From Gluconobacter wancherniae NBRC 103581 (lineage in GTDB: Bacteria; Pseudomonadota; Alphaproteobacteria; Acetobacterales; Acetobacteraceae), in assembly GCF_007988885.1 (NCBI RefSeq), contig NZ_BJUZ01000002.1:372001-436000 (forward strand): a stretch of 64,000 nucleotides of DNA, written 5' to 3'. A program made the position numbers and the translations under genes. The notes beneath the pieces are model-generated. The model saw nothing but the letters and a program-made list of their open reading frames with translations. It was not told where the DNA came from and did no database searches. Below are positions 17,586 through 27,344 of the stretch, in pieces. Position 1 is the stretch's first letter, and every line of letters starts with the position of its first letter.

Positions 17586-19826
17586 ATGGCAACTGGAAGC
17601 CTACCCAAGCCTGACGCCCGGCGAAAGCCGCATCCCACTGGAACCCGCGTTCCGGTGCTTGTCCCGCTGCCTTTTCCCGGCCCGCTGGACTATCTGGCTC
17701 CCGAGCCTCTTGAACCGGGGGAGCTTGTTTCCATTCCACTTGGCAAACGCGAAGTGGTTGGTTGTGTCTGGGACAAGACGAGCACGGTGCCATCCGACTT
17801 CGCCGCACCTCCGGGGCGCGAGATCGCGCTGGAGCGTCTTCGCCCTGTTGGGGCAAAGCTGGACGTGCGTCCGCTTCCTCACAGCCTTCGCCGGTTTGTG
17901 GACTGGGTTGCCGCTTATACCCTGACGCCGCCCGGCCTCGTTCTTGCAATGGCAACGCGTATTCATCTCAAGGACGCTCCTAAACCAACGCTTGGCTGGG
18001 TGCGCACGGAAGCTCCTGAGGGCGATCTGCGTATGACGCCGCCGCGGCGCTCAGTCCTCAATGTCGCGTCTGAAATTCCCATGAGCACCGCAGACCTCTC
18101 GTCCAAAAGTGGTGCCAGTTCTGCTGTTATTCGGGGGCTCGCGGCTGCAGGGTTGCTGCGGGAGGCTCTTATCCCGTTGATCGCACCTTTTGCCACACCT
18201 GATCCCGGGTACGGCGCGCCTGTTCTGTCCGAAGAACAGGCGGAAGCGGCCGCGCATCTATGTCGGCCGGTGCGGGAAAGCAGATTTGAGGTGACGCTGC
18301 TTGAGGGGGTCACGGGGTCTGGCAAGACCGAGGTTTATCTGGAAGCTGTGGCTGCATGTCTGGATGAGGGGCGTCAGGTTCTGGTGCTCTTGCCGGAAAT
18401 CGCACTCTCGGCGCAGTGGACGGATCGGTTCATTCGCCGTTTCGGGGCGGCGCCTGCCGTCTGGCATTCGGATCTTGGGCAGAAGCTGCGTCGAGAAACA
18501 TGGGCGGCCATTTCTGATGGATCGGCGCGGGTGCTGGTGGGAGCACGTTCGGCGTTGTTCCTGCCGTTCAATGATCTGGGTCTGGTTGTGGTGGACGAAG
18601 AGCACGAAAGTGCTTTCAAGCAGGAAGAAGGCGTCATGTATCATGGTCGGGATATGGCCGTGGTGCGGGCACGTCTGGCTGATGCTCCCGCCATTCTCGT
18701 TTCGGCCACGCCCTCTCTTGAGACATTGGCGAATGTGGAGACCGGGCGGTATCGCCATGAACTGCTGACGTCTCGGCACGGCGGAGCGGCCATGCCGGAC
18801 GTTGAACTCGTGGATATGCGTCATGATCCGCCGGAGCGGGGTCTGTTTCTCTCCCCGGTGTTGTGTGAGGCGATTGAAACCACGCTTCGGGCGCAGGAAC
18901 AGGCGATGCTGTTTCTCAATCGCCGGGGCTATGCGCCGCTAACGCTCTGTCGGGCATGTGGGCACCGGATGCAGTGCCCGAACTGCTCTGCGTGGCTCGT
19001 GGAGCATCGTGCTCGCGGTATTCTGACCTGCCATCACTGTGGTCATACGGAACGTTTGCCCAACTCCTGTCCGGAGTGTCATGCGGAGAATAGTCTGGTG
19101 CCGATCGGTCCGGGGATCGAGCGGATCACCGAGGAAGCGAAGATGCGCTTTCCCGATGCGAAGATCCTGGTGATGGCATCCGACACGCTGGGCTCCCCTG
19201 CCGCTACGGCAGAAGCGGTACGCCGAATATCGGATGGCGAGGTCAATCTCATCATCGGCACGCAGATCGTGGCGAAGGGCTGGCACTTTCCCAACCTGAC
19301 ACTTGTGGGTGTTGTGGATGCGGATCTGGGCCTTGGCGGCGGGGACCTGCGTGCGGCAGAGCGGACAGTCCAGTTACTGCATCAGGTCGCGGGCCGGGCC
19401 GGGCGTGCGGAGCGCCCCGGACGTGTATTGCTGCAGAGCTATGTTGGAGAGCATCCGGTCATGACGGCGCTGGTCTCCAATGATTTTCAGGCGTTCATGG
19501 ATCAGGAGTCGGCGCAGCGTCGCCCAGGGTTCTGGCCACCTTACGGTCGACTGGCGGCGCTGATCATCAGTGCGCCTGATGGGGCGAAAGCGGATGCTCT
19601 GGCGCGGGAAATCGCTCTGGCGGCACCGGAATGTGAAGGTGTTCAGGTTCTTGGACCGGCGCCTGCACCGCTTGCGGTTCTGCGGGGACGACATCGGCGG
19701 AGGCTGCTGCTGCGGACTGTCAGAGGGATCGCCGTGCAGCCGCTGCTGCGGAAATGGCTAGCCGATATCCGGCCTGCTGGCGGCGCACGCGTGGATGTTG
19801 ATATCGACCCGATCTCATTTCTCTGA
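17586..19826 (+). CDS. priA: primosomal replication restart helicase
   Basis: 3'-5' helicase that reloads the replisome at stalled forks. The 746-residue product has the N-terminal 3'-DNA-binding domain, Walker A GVTGSGKTEVYLEA (about residue 240), DEEH box, the Zn-binding cysteines (CRACGHRMQCPNC, CHHCGH, CPEC) and late helicase motifs GTQIVAKGWHFPN, DLRAAERTVQLLHQVAGRAGR. The ATG at 17586 is the first that avoids overlap with xerC; its Shine-Dalgarno is weak. Confidence 0.95.
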   Translation: MATGSLPKPDARRKPHPTGTRVPVLVPLPFPGPLDYLAPEPLEPGELVSIPLGKREVVGCVWDKTSTVPSDFAAPPGREIALERLRPVGAKLDVRPLPHSLRRFVDWVAAYTLTPPGLVLAMATRIHLKDAPKPTLGWVRTEAPEGDLRMTPPRRSVLNVASEIPMSTADLSSKSGASSAVIRGLAAAGLLREALIPLIAPFATPDPGYGAPVLSEEQAEAAAHLCRPVRESRFEVTLLEGVTGSGKTEVYLEAVAACLDEGRQVLVLLPEIALSAQWTDRFIRRFGAAPAVWHSDLGQKLRRETWAAISDGSARVLVGARSALFLPFNDLGLVVVDEEHESAFKQEEGVMYHGRDMAVVRARLADAPAILVSATPSLETLANVETGRYRHELLTSRHGGAAMPDVELVDMRHDPPERGLFLSPVLCEAIETTLRAQEQAMLFLNRRGYAPLTLCRACGHRMQCPNCSAWLVEHRARGILTCHHCGHTERLPNSCPECHAENSLVPIGPGIERITEEAKMRFPDAKILVMASDTLGSPAATAEAVRRISDGEVNLIIGTQIVAKGWHFPNLTLVGVVDADLGLGGGDLRAAERTVQLLHQVAGRAGRAERPGRVLLQSYVGEHPVMTALVSNDFQAFMDQESAQRRPGFWPPYGRLAALIISAPDGAKADALAREIALAAPECEGVQVLGPAPAPLAVLRGRHRRRLLLRTVRGIAVQPLLRKWLADIRPAGGARVDVDIDPISFL

Positions 19827-19847
19827 GACCGGGTCTGACGCGCAAGA

Positions 19848-20096
19848 TCAGCCTTCCTTGCGACGACGGAAGAACTGCACGGTTGCGGTCACGACTGTGA
19901 TGACGGCAAGAATATGCTGGAAATAGGGGCGGAAACGCTTTGGTCCGAACATGGCGAGGGCTGTCATTCCGGCCATGCCAACTTCACGGGCGCGACCCAT
20001 ATGCTGGCAGCAGTTTTTCATTTTGGTACAGCAGCTCTGCTTTTTGGCGACTTCACCGGCAACATTCTGTGCGGTCGGGGTATTGCATTTCTTCAT
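19848..20096 (-). CDS. small Cys-rich membrane protein, unknown
   Basis: 82 residues, not recognised. The N-terminal half has five Cys (Cys4, then CC at 25-26 and CC at 32-33), which could bind metal or form disulfides. The C-terminal half has a hydrophobic helix (HILAVITVVTATVQFF) closed by RRRKEG, indicating one membrane span with a positive cytoplasmic tail. AGGAG is 7 bases before the ATG at 20096, which supports translation. It lies 61 bases after the TPR gene in the same direction and probably ends the rpmJ unit. Confidence 0.7.
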   Translation of the reverse strand: MKKCNTPTAQNVAGEVAKKQSCCTKMKNCCQHMGRAREVGMAGMTALAMFGPKRFRPYFQHILAVITVVTATVQFFRRRKEG

Positions 20097-20157
20097 GTGT
20101 TTTCTCCTGTCCTTGGGAATCAGGGAATGAACACGCTGGAAAACAAGGGGTTGCCCT

Positions 20158-20826
20158 TCAGTCTGCCTGACCGTCCACATCTTTTTGTAGTTTTTTGAGC
20201 TGATCGTCTGCGTGAGGGGTCTTGGGGTCCAGGAGCAGCACCTGATGGAATGCTCTTAATGCGGCTTCCGGTTCATGGCGTTCACGTTCGGCTTCTGCCA
20301 GCAGCGCCCAGGCGTCCGGGTCTCCCGGATCGGCCTGGAGTGTGACCGCAAGATCCGCGACTGCGCCGTTGCTGTCGCCCGCCTCAATGCGTGCGGCAGC
20401 TCTCTGGCGGCGTAGTACAGGCTGGTCCGGTTGCAGCGTGATGGCAGCTGTCAGGTTGTCTTCCGCCGTCTGGAACTCGTGCTTTTGCAGGGCATCCTGT
20501 GCGTCGGACACAAGCATGCGGACTGCACCCGTGAGAGCGCGGCTTCGGAGTTCTTCAGCATGGTCGGAGAGTTGACGCGCATCCTTTTCGTTCCCGGCCA
20601 TGGCAAGTGCTTTTTCGGCTGCGAGGAGCCGATCATGCAGGGTTTTGCGGGCGGGTTTTGGATGGGTGTCTGGTGCTTCCTTTGCAACCGGCCTTGCTGA
20701 TTGTGCAGCAGGTGGTGCGGCGGGAAGCGGCGCACTGGCTTGCGGTTTTGCAACCGCTACTGCCGGGCTGGACAGCAGAACAGCGCCAGCAAACAGCCAG
20801 CGCCGTTGTGTCACCCGGCTGTGCAA
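20158..20826 (-). CDS. exported TPR protein
   Basis: 222-residue exported protein. The signal peptide (RRWLFAGAVLLSSPAVAVA) is followed by a Pro/Ala-rich segment (about residues 30-60) and then tetratricopeptide-like helices (AAEDNLTAAITLQPDQP, NGAVADLAVTLQADPGDPDAWALLAEAE, ALRAFHQVLLLDP). It is probably a protein-protein interaction module; partner unknown. The TTG at 20826 is given because AGGG lies 9 bases upstream; a GTG at 20814 is an alternative. It starts 5 bases after rpmJ, so it is very likely co-transcribed with it. Confidence 0.8.
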   Translation of the reverse strand: MHSRVTQRRWLFAGAVLLSSPAVAVAKPQASAPLPAAPPAAQSARPVAKEAPDTHPKPARKTLHDRLLAAEKALAMAGNEKDARQLSDHAEELRSRALTGAVRMLVSDAQDALQKHEFQTAEDNLTAAITLQPDQPVLRRQRAAARIEAGDSNGAVADLAVTLQADPGDPDAWALLAEAERERHEPEAALRAFHQVLLLDPKTPHADDQLKKLQKDVDGQAD

Positions 20827-20831
20827 GGGTT

Positions 20832-20957
20832 TCAGCCCTGGCGAGCCTTCATGCGTGGGTTCTTCTTGTTGATGACATAGATGCGTCCACGACGACGGAC
20901 GACGCGGCAGTCCTTGTCACGGATCTTGGCGGATTTCAGGCTGTTGCGGATCTTCAT
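20832..20957 (-). CDS. rpmJ: 50S ribosomal protein L36
   Basis: 41-residue L36 of the longer, C-minus type: [11 protein letters not shown], then [20 protein letters not shown]. Only one Cys is present, so the Zn-ribbon of C-plus L36 is missing. The small size and extreme basic charge are as expected. It heads a leftward unit with the TPR and Cys-rich genes. Confidence 0.95.
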   Translation of the reverse strand: MKIRNSLKSAKIRDKDCRVVRRRGRIYVINKKNPRMKARQG

Positions 20958-21160
20958 TGCTCAGGCTCTCACGGTGGTGCGGCCCTGACGGACCGGGTTG
21001 CAGGGCTGACGTGCCCGCGAAAGAACGGCTCGCATACCGGCCAGCCTCCGGAGAGTCAAGCGGAGTGCGGGTTTCGGGTGCCTGAAGCGCGATAAAAAGT
21101 CATAGGCCAGCAGGGCAGAGGAGTCTTTCTTGGTGCCTGATTTTGCCCTAGGGTACCGGA

Positions 21161-21577
21161 ATGAACAAGCGCCTTCTTCTGGCCGCCATGCTGCTGGCCG
21201 TCTCCTTTGCTGCTCCAGTCACGGCGCATGCCTCTGATGATGGTGGCGCAAAAACGAATGACGATGATCCCGGCATCAATGCGCAGGGCATTGCCGTCAA
21301 CAAGATCTTGAAAGTTTTGCAGTCCGATCCCGACTCGGCCAGCGATTCCTGCATCAATGCGCTCAAGGAAATGCATACATCCCAGGATCAGCTCGCCCAG
21401 CAGGAAGCCAAGAACAACAATCAGGATCTGGGTGTTGCGCGGGACGTTGTGGCCTCGGACATGGAGGATGTGGCGACCATGTGTGGTGCCGATGCCCGCA
21501 GGTTGTGCCGCTCGCCAGACGGCGAAAAGGGAAAGCTCGCTCAGGCCTGTGATACGCTCCCCGACGCAGGGGAATAA
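21161..21577 (+). CDS. exported hypothetical protein
   Basis: 138-residue exported protein of unknown function. A signal peptide ends at AHA (about residue 24). The mature part is acidic and helical with four Cys (DSCINAL, TMCGADARRLC, QACDTL), which could form two disulfides in the periplasm; GADARRLC resembles a Cys-rich GLG1-type repeat. AGGG lies 7 bases before the ATG. It is a single gene ahead of the efflux cassette. Confidence 0.75.
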   Translation: MNKRLLLAAMLLAVSFAAPVTAHASDDGGAKTNDDDPGINAQGIAVNKILKVLQSDPDSASDSCINALKEMHTSQDQLAQQEAKNNNQDLGVARDVVASDMEDVATMCGADARRLCRSPDGEKGKLAQACDTLPDAGE

Positions 21578-21659
21578 TTCCAGAAACTTATAAACACATC
21601 TCTCGCGGTTTCGTGAGGGGGGCTTTTGTCGTCATCGGGGTAGGGTAACTTTCTCGTCC

Positions 21660-23744
21660 GTGAAGGAGAGCAAGGGTAGACCTGATGAAACAGCAGAGAA
21701 TGAAAGAGCCGCCAGTACTGGTCGTGCCCCTTTTCTGATTCTGATGCTTCAGACAGTTTTCAGGCCCGGCTGGCTTCAGTTCAGTCTGCGGACATGGGTC
21801 TCCGTTATCGTTGCCCTTTCCGTGGCCTTCTGGGCTCAGGTTGATACGCCTGCCAGCGCGGGCGTGACCGTGATGATTCTGGCACAGCCCCTGCGTGGGC
21901 AGGCTCTCTCCAAAGCATTCTATCGTTTGTTGGGAACAGCCCTTGCCGTGGGCGTTTCGATCCTGCTGGTTTCGCTTTTCAGCCAGGACCGGGGGATGTT
22001 TCTCGGCGGTGTGGCGCTCTGGGTTTCGGCCTGTGCCTTTGTGGGGACGCTGGAGCGTGACTTCCGCTCCTATGGTGCGCTTCTGGCGGGATATATGGTG
22101 GCGCTTGTGGCGGTCGTCAGTGTCGATAAGCCGCAGAATATTTTTGACGTGGCGATGGCGCGCGCTTCTACCGTTGCAATTGGTGTTGTTGCGGTGGCGG
22201 TGGTCAATATCATTGCCGCATCTCCACAGGCATGGCGCAAGCTTGCAGATAGCATGGGGCATCTGGCGAACAGGATCCGCCGGATCGGACGCTCAGCCAT
22301 TATGGGAGAACTCATTCCCTCGACGATGGAAACATCGGCGCTCGCCTCTGAAATCCTCTCCCTGCTGACCCAGATTTCCTACGCACGCACTGAGCTGGAC
22401 AAGGGGCGCCTGCGTATGGCGGGTGCGCGTCTCAGTATTATCGGGATGCTGACGGTCCTCACATCAAGTCGTGCCATCGCGCAGCTGCTGAAGGAAGGCG
22501 GCATTTCGGAGATTGCGATCCACAAGGCGCGGGAATGGCATGAGCGCAAGGAAGACGGTCGAACGCGGCAGGAAACACTTGAAACGCTGCTCATGGAAAT
22601 CCGAGCCGACGAGCCGGATTATGTGCCGACGCCACAGGATGCTTATTTTCTGGAGCGCTGCTCAACCCTGATCAGCAACCGCCTGCATATTCGCACCGGC
22701 ATGAACACGCTGCTGCGGGCTGCACCTGCGGGAGAGGCACTCCAACTTGCGCAGCTGGAGCGAAATCCGGACTATATCACGGCCTTTATCAATGCGTTCC
22801 GGGTTCTGCTCGGCTTTAGCATTGCGGCAGGGTTGTGCATTAGTTCGGGGCAGCCAATGGCCTATACGGCGCTGTCTCAGGTAGCGCTCGTTTTGACGCT
22901 GGCCTCCACAGCGCTCGATACGGCTCAATATGGTAAGGGCGCGATGATCGGAACGCCTCTTGGTATTGCAGCGGCCGCCATTATGGGTTTCTGGATGTTG
23001 CCGCATGTGGGAACACTGATCGGGCTCGCTGCTGTTCTGCTGCCCCAGACCATTATCGCCTGTGTTCTGCTCATCAATCCCAAAACCGCGGCCATAGGAT
23101 TTAACTACGGGGTGTTTTTTCTGGTCTTTCTGGGGCTGGGAAATCATCACAGTTATGACCCGATGGCGTTTATCAGCCGCAACACGTTCTACTTTTTGGC
23201 CGCGATCATGTCTTTCATTCTGCTGGTGCTGCTTTGGCCGCCTACGGCAAAGCAGCACCGGTTTAGAGTTGCGGTGGCAATTGCGCGCGACCTTGAAAAT
23301 CAGCTGGATGGTCGTGGCGAGCCCATGGGGCCACGCCTTCTGAGCCGAAAATATGACCGCCTTAGCCAGTTTCTGTTGTGGACGAAGCGCCTGCCGGAAA
23401 AGCGCCGGGCCAATGAGCGGGTTTTCGACAGGTTCGTGGAATTAGAGGACCTTTCCAGCACTCTTGCCCGTGTTCAGCTGTATCTGACGCAGGCTATGGC
23501 CGTGAAGGAAATCAGGCCTCTGGTGTGGTCAGCGCGGGAAGCTTTGACCCATGACAGGTTGGGTCTTCTGGAGGCAGAAATTCCGGATCTTCAGCATGAA
23601 TTTCTTCAGCGGCTATCGCTTTCCAAGCCTCACGAAGTGGTTCTTCTGGTCAATTGCATCGGGGGGCTGGAGGCTGTCCGGCAGAGGCTGCTGAGCACCC
23701 GGTATGCAGTTCACCGTTATGGAATAGGGCGAAAGCGGTGGTGA
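21660..23744 (+). CDS. FUSC-family inner-membrane efflux protein (AaeB-like)
   Basis: Inner-membrane component of an aromatic-acid or fusaric-acid type efflux system. The 694-residue product has two sets of hydrophobic helices (about residues 35-185 and 380-520) separated by a soluble helical region, with a soluble C-terminal region, the usual FUSC layout. The motif ARASTVAIGV in the first half is typical. The GTG at 21660 gives the longest form; a later ATG (QTVFRPGW) would remove about 28 residues. The next two genes encode the matching DUF1656 and membrane-fusion proteins with gaps of 4 and 13 bases. No outer-membrane factor gene is adjacent. Confidence 0.88.
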   Translation: MKESKGRPDETAENERAASTGRAPFLILMLQTVFRPGWLQFSLRTWVSVIVALSVAFWAQVDTPASAGVTVMILAQPLRGQALSKAFYRLLGTALAVGVSILLVSLFSQDRGMFLGGVALWVSACAFVGTLERDFRSYGALLAGYMVALVAVVSVDKPQNIFDVAMARASTVAIGVVAVAVVNIIAASPQAWRKLADSMGHLANRIRRIGRSAIMGELIPSTMETSALASEILSLLTQISYARTELDKGRLRMAGARLSIIGMLTVLTSSRAIAQLLKEGGISEIAIHKAREWHERKEDGRTRQETLETLLMEIRADEPDYVPTPQDAYFLERCSTLISNRLHIRTGMNTLLRAAPAGEALQLAQLERNPDYITAFINAFRVLLGFSIAAGLCISSGQPMAYTALSQVALVLTLASTALDTAQYGKGAMIGTPLGIAAAAIMGFWMLPHVGTLIGLAAVLLPQTIIACVLLINPKTAAIGFNYGVFFLVFLGLGNHHSYDPMAFISRNTFYFLAAIMSFILLVLLWPPTAKQHRFRVAVAIARDLENQLDGRGEPMGPRLLSRKYDRLSQFLLWTKRLPEKRRANERVFDRFVELEDLSSTLARVQLYLTQAMAVKEIRPLVWSAREALTHDRLGLLEAEIPDLQHEFLQRLSLSKPHEVVLLVNCIGGLEAVRQRLLSTRYAVHRYGIGRKRW

Positions 23745-23748
23745 GCAT

Positions 23749-23943
23749 ATGAGACAGGTCGTCGATCTTGAAGGCGTGCTCGTCTCGGCCTTCGTCATCA
23801 ATCTCTTTCTGGCGCTTGTGACGCTTGCGGCCCTGCGCTGGGTGTTCAGCTGGCTCAACCTGTGGCGCTTCGTCTGGGACCCGCCTCTGGCCCAGTTCGG
23901 GCTGCTGATCTGCCTTCTTGGCCTGTATACTTTGATTTTGTGA
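23749..23943 (+). CDS. DUF1656 small membrane protein (AaeX-like)
   Basis: 64 residues with two hydrophobic helices; starts RQVVDLEGVLVSAF and has WRFVWDPPLAQFGLL, as in the DUF1656/AaeX family found between the FUSC and fusion-protein genes of aromatic-acid efflux operons. GGTGAG precedes the ATG. Function in the pump is not established. Confidence 0.9.
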   Translation: MRQVVDLEGVLVSAFVINLFLALVTLAALRWVFSWLNLWRFVWDPPLAQFGLLICLLGLYTLIL

Positions 23944-23956
23944 GAAGGCGTTTATT

Positions 23957-24907
23957 GTGCTTGCTCGTGCCCATCGACTGATCCGACTGATGATAACCCT
24001 CGCTATTCTTGTTGTAGCGGCCGTGGTGGCTATCATTTTATGGGACTATTACACGGCTTCTCCTTGGACCCGGAATGGTCAGGTGCGTGCGCAGGTTGCC
24101 AATATTGCGCCGCGCGTGTCTGGACAGATTCTGGAAGTGAAAGTGCAGGACAATCAGTTCGTGCACAAAGGCGATATTCTGTACGTCATCGACCCGTTTG
24201 ACTTTCGAGTGAAGGTGGATACGGCCATGGCGCGCGTGGCCGAGCGCAAGGCGGACATGGATTTCCGTCAGATTCAGGCAGACTGGCGACGTGCGATCCC
24301 CGGTGTGGCGGTGTCGCGCGAGGAGAAGCAGCAATACGTCGCGAGTGCCCAGCAGGCGCAGGCACAGTATGAGGGCGCGCAGGCTGATCTTCGGCAGGCC
24401 AAGATCAATCTGGAGCGTACGGAAGTTCGCAGCCCGATTGATGGATACATTACGAACCTGATCATGCGGCCCGGCGATTTCGCGACCGCGGGCACGGTGA
24501 ACATCCATGTGATCGATACGGCGTCATTTTGGGTGGATGGGTATTTCGAGGAAACCAAGATCCATTCTCTCAAGACGGGGGACCCGGTTCGTATGGATCT
24601 GATGGGGTTTCATGACCCCCTGTTTGGGCATGTGGAGAGCATCACGCGCGGTATTGCCAGCAACAATGCGCTTGTTAATGCGCAGGGGCTGCCAGCAGTG
24701 GACCCCGTTTATACCTGGGTGCGTCTGGCGCAGCGTATTCCCGTGCGTGTGCACATCGATACAGTTCCTCCCAAGCTCCAGCTTGCGGCGGGCATGACGG
24801 CGACTGTTACGATCGTGTCGGAGGAGGGAAACCGGCGCCACATGTCCGCGCAGGATGCTCTGCGGCACTTCGGAACGGACATGCGCCATCTGGTAGGGCA
24901 TCAATAA
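23957..24907 (+). CDS. HlyD/EmrA-family membrane fusion protein (AaeA-like)
   Basis: Periplasmic adaptor of the efflux pump. The 316-residue product has one N-terminal membrane helix (about residues 10-30), the conserved RNGQVRAQVANIAPRVSGQ segment, biotinyl-lipoyl halves (VKVQDNQFVHKGDILYVIDP and VRSPIDGYITNLIMRPGD), a coiled-coil region rich in Gln and Ala between them, and a beta-barrel domain ending in GMTATVTI. The GTG at 23957 begins 13 bases after the DUF1656 stop. A 7-base inverted repeat (AAGGATC / GATCCTT, 24906-24939) follows and may be a weak terminator. Confidence 0.92.
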   Translation: MLARAHRLIRLMITLAILVVAAVVAIILWDYYTASPWTRNGQVRAQVANIAPRVSGQILEVKVQDNQFVHKGDILYVIDPFDFRVKVDTAMARVAERKADMDFRQIQADWRRAIPGVAVSREEKQQYVASAQQAQAQYEGAQADLRQAKINLERTEVRSPIDGYITNLIMRPGDFATAGTVNIHVIDTASFWVDGYFEETKIHSLKTGDPVRMDLMGFHDPLFGHVESITRGIASNNALVNAQGLPAVDPVYTWVRLAQRIPVRVHIDTVPPKLQLAAGMTATVTIVSEEGNRRHMSAQDALRHFGTDMRHLVGHQ

Positions 24908-25001
24908 GGATCATCTGGCCGGATTTCGGAGAGATCCTTGCAAGGCTAATGGCGGTATCGGGAAGCTGCCTCACCCGACACCGCGTTTTGCGCAGCTGGT
25001 G

Positions 25002-27101
25002 CTATCTGCTGATGGCCCATATGGCGAAGGCCTGAACCAGCGCCACCTCCTCAAGACGTTTAAAGCGGCCGGATGACCCGCCGTGGCCTGCATCCATGTT
25101 GATGCGGCACAGGAAAGGCCCTCCCGACGCGACTTCACGCAGTCTGGCGATCCATTTAGCTGGTTCCCAGTATGTGACGCGCGGGTCTGAAAGGCCACCC
25201 ATGGCAAGAACGGCCGGATAGGGTTTCGGCTGGATGTTGTCGTAGGGAGAATAGCTCGCGATCAGATCATACGCAGCCGGGTCTTCGAGGGGGTTGCCCC
25301 ATTCCGGCCATTCCGGCGGGGTGAGGGGGAGGGAGACATCCGACATTGTGTTGAGCATGTCCACAAATGGCACCTGCGCTGCGATGGCAGCGAACAGTTC
25401 CGGGGCCATATTGGCAACAGCGCCCATCAGCAATCCACCTGCCGATCCGCCATGTGCCACGATTTTTCCGGCAGTGCCGTAGCCCTGTGCGACCAGATGA
25501 TGAGCGCAGGCGATGAAGTCTGTGAAGGTGTTGGGCTTTTTGGTCCCGCGCCCCTCAAGGAACCAGTTCCAGCCTTTTTCCGATCCACCACGGATATGAG
25601 CGATGGCGTGGATCCATCCGCGGTCAACCAGGCTCAGGGTTGTGGTGGAAAAGCTGGCATCCATCGCAATGCCATAGGAGCCATAGCCATAAAGAAGGAG
25701 CGGGGCCGAGCCATCAAGTTTGGCGCCTTTCTGCATCAGAACCGTGATGGGAACCTGTTCTCCGTCCGGCGCTGTGGCAAAGAGGCGACGTGTTTCGTAT
25801 TTCGCGGGGTCATGCCCTGAGGGGACATCGCGTATTTTACGAAGGGCGCGTTTACCTGTTGCCATGTCGTAATCATACCAGTGCGCGGGCGTGGTGGGAG
25901 ACTGGTATATGTAGCGCAGGGTTGTGCCTTCATATTCCAGTGCCCCGAGAAGGGTCAGATCGAATGCGGGTTCGTCCATGCCGATTGTCTCGGCCTGCGC
26001 CCGGATGTCGCCTTCAAGACCATCCTTGACCACAAGGATATGAACGTTTCCATCTCTGCGCTCTGCCCATGCCAGATGATTGCGCGAAGCGCTCGCTCCA
26101 AGAAGGTAGTGCCCTTCCAGATATGGCACGAAGGGTGTCCAGTTCTCGCGCCCTGTGGCGGTGTCTGGTGTCTGTTTAAACTGGAAATCTACTGCGCCGT
26201 CCGCGTTGGTAAGAACGATGAAGCGATCGTTCCAGTGCGTCAGGGAGTAGCGTTCGCCACGAACCAGAGGTGCTGCCACCACAGGCATGGCGGTTGGTGT
26301 GGCAGCAGGGATAAGGAGCGTTTCGTTCGTATCGTGGTCGCCGCGTTCGATGACGATCCATTTTCTGGATGCGCTTACGCCGATGCTGAGAAAGAACCCG
26401 GGGTCGGTCTCATCAAAGACCAGAACGTCTTTGCCTCCCGTTAATGGGCGGCGATAGATTTTTGACGGGCGGCCATTGTCGTCGCGATAGATCCAGAACA
26501 GCCATTCGCTGTCTGGAGAGAGGGCAAAGCTTCCGGTGGTGCTGTCTACGGCCGGGGCACAGAGTTCTCCGGTTTCAAGGTCCTTGACCTGAATGCGGTA
26601 TACTTCAGAGCCCTGCACGTCTTCTGCGTATACGTAGTAGCGATGGTTGGCAGAATGAGCCGCCTCGGAGAGTGCATAATAGTCATGCTGTTTTGCGATG
26701 GCATCCACATCCAGCAATACCTGCTCTGTGCCGCTGCCCCGCGGTCTGCGGCCGCGAAGAGGGTGTTGGGCGCCATCTTCAAAGCGTGAGTAATACTCCC
26801 AGGGGCCGTCTGGTACGGGTACGGATTCCTCTGCGGGCGGGACGCGGCCGATCATTTCTTTCAGCAGGTCGGCCCGTAGCGGCTCCATGCCTGACAGAAC
26901 CGCGTCCTCGTAGGTATTTTCGGCCTTGAGGTGCTCGGCGATATCCGGGCGCAATGCAGCTGGATCGCGTAGGACCTTCTGCCAGTTTTCATCCTTCATC
27001 CAGGCATAGGAATCCGTACGGGTACGGCCCAGCTGCTCGGTTACAAGGGGCTCGCGCTTGGGCGATGGCGGAACGGGGAAGGGCTGTTCATTCTGCGTCA
27101 T
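25002..27101 (-). CDS. ptrB: oligopeptidase B (S9A prolyl oligopeptidase family)
   Basis: Cytoplasmic serine peptidase cutting short peptides after basic residues. The 699-residue product has the N-terminal beta-propeller and the C-terminal alpha/beta-hydrolase with GGSAGGLLMGAVAN (Ser), LSDPRVTYWEPAKW (Asp) and DAGHGGSSGR (His), and the family IRGGSEKGWNWF stretch. Length matches oligopeptidase B. No signal peptide. It is transcribed alone, convergent with the efflux cassette. Confidence 0.93.
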   Translation of the reverse strand: MTQNEQPFPVPPSPKREPLVTEQLGRTRTDSYAWMKDENWQKVLRDPAALRPDIAEHLKAENTYEDAVLSGMEPLRADLLKEMIGRVPPAEESVPVPDGPWEYYSRFEDGAQHPLRGRRPRGSGTEQVLLDVDAIAKQHDYYALSEAAHSANHRYYVYAEDVQGSEVYRIQVKDLETGELCAPAVDSTTGSFALSPDSEWLFWIYRDDNGRPSKIYRRPLTGGKDVLVFDETDPGFFLSIGVSASRKWIVIERGDHDTNETLLIPAATPTAMPVVAAPLVRGERYSLTHWNDRFIVLTNADGAVDFQFKQTPDTATGRENWTPFVPYLEGHYLLGASASRNHLAWAERRDGNVHILVVKDGLEGDIRAQAETIGMDEPAFDLTLLGALEYEGTTLRYIYQSPTTPAHWYDYDMATGKRALRKIRDVPSGHDPAKYETRRLFATAPDGEQVPITVLMQKGAKLDGSAPLLLYGYGSYGIAMDASFSTTTLSLVDRGWIHAIAHIRGGSEKGWNWFLEGRGTKKPNTFTDFIACAHHLVAQGYGTAGKIVAHGGSAGGLLMGAVANMAPELFAAIAAQVPFVDMLNTMSDVSLPLTPPEWPEWGNPLEDPAAYDLIASYSPYDNIQPKPYPAVLAMGGLSDPRVTYWEPAKWIARLREVASGGPFLCRINMDAGHGGSSGRFKRLEEVALVQAFAIWAISR

Positions 27102-27344
27102 GAGGGAAGTGTGGCGCAGATCGCGCGGCTGCTCAATGTGCCCGGCGCAAAGGCTTCAACAGAAGAAGTTTCATCTATGTGAAAGTATATTTTGAACATG
27201 TAAAAATATCCATGAAGAAACCATATGCTGCTCAGGATGTTATTCCGACAACGGTTGAAGCATTCCGCCCCTCGTCGGGATACGGTTTCCTCCAGACCGC
27301 AAGAATTCGGCTCGAAGCCGAACTGAGTTTGGAAAGGTCATTTT

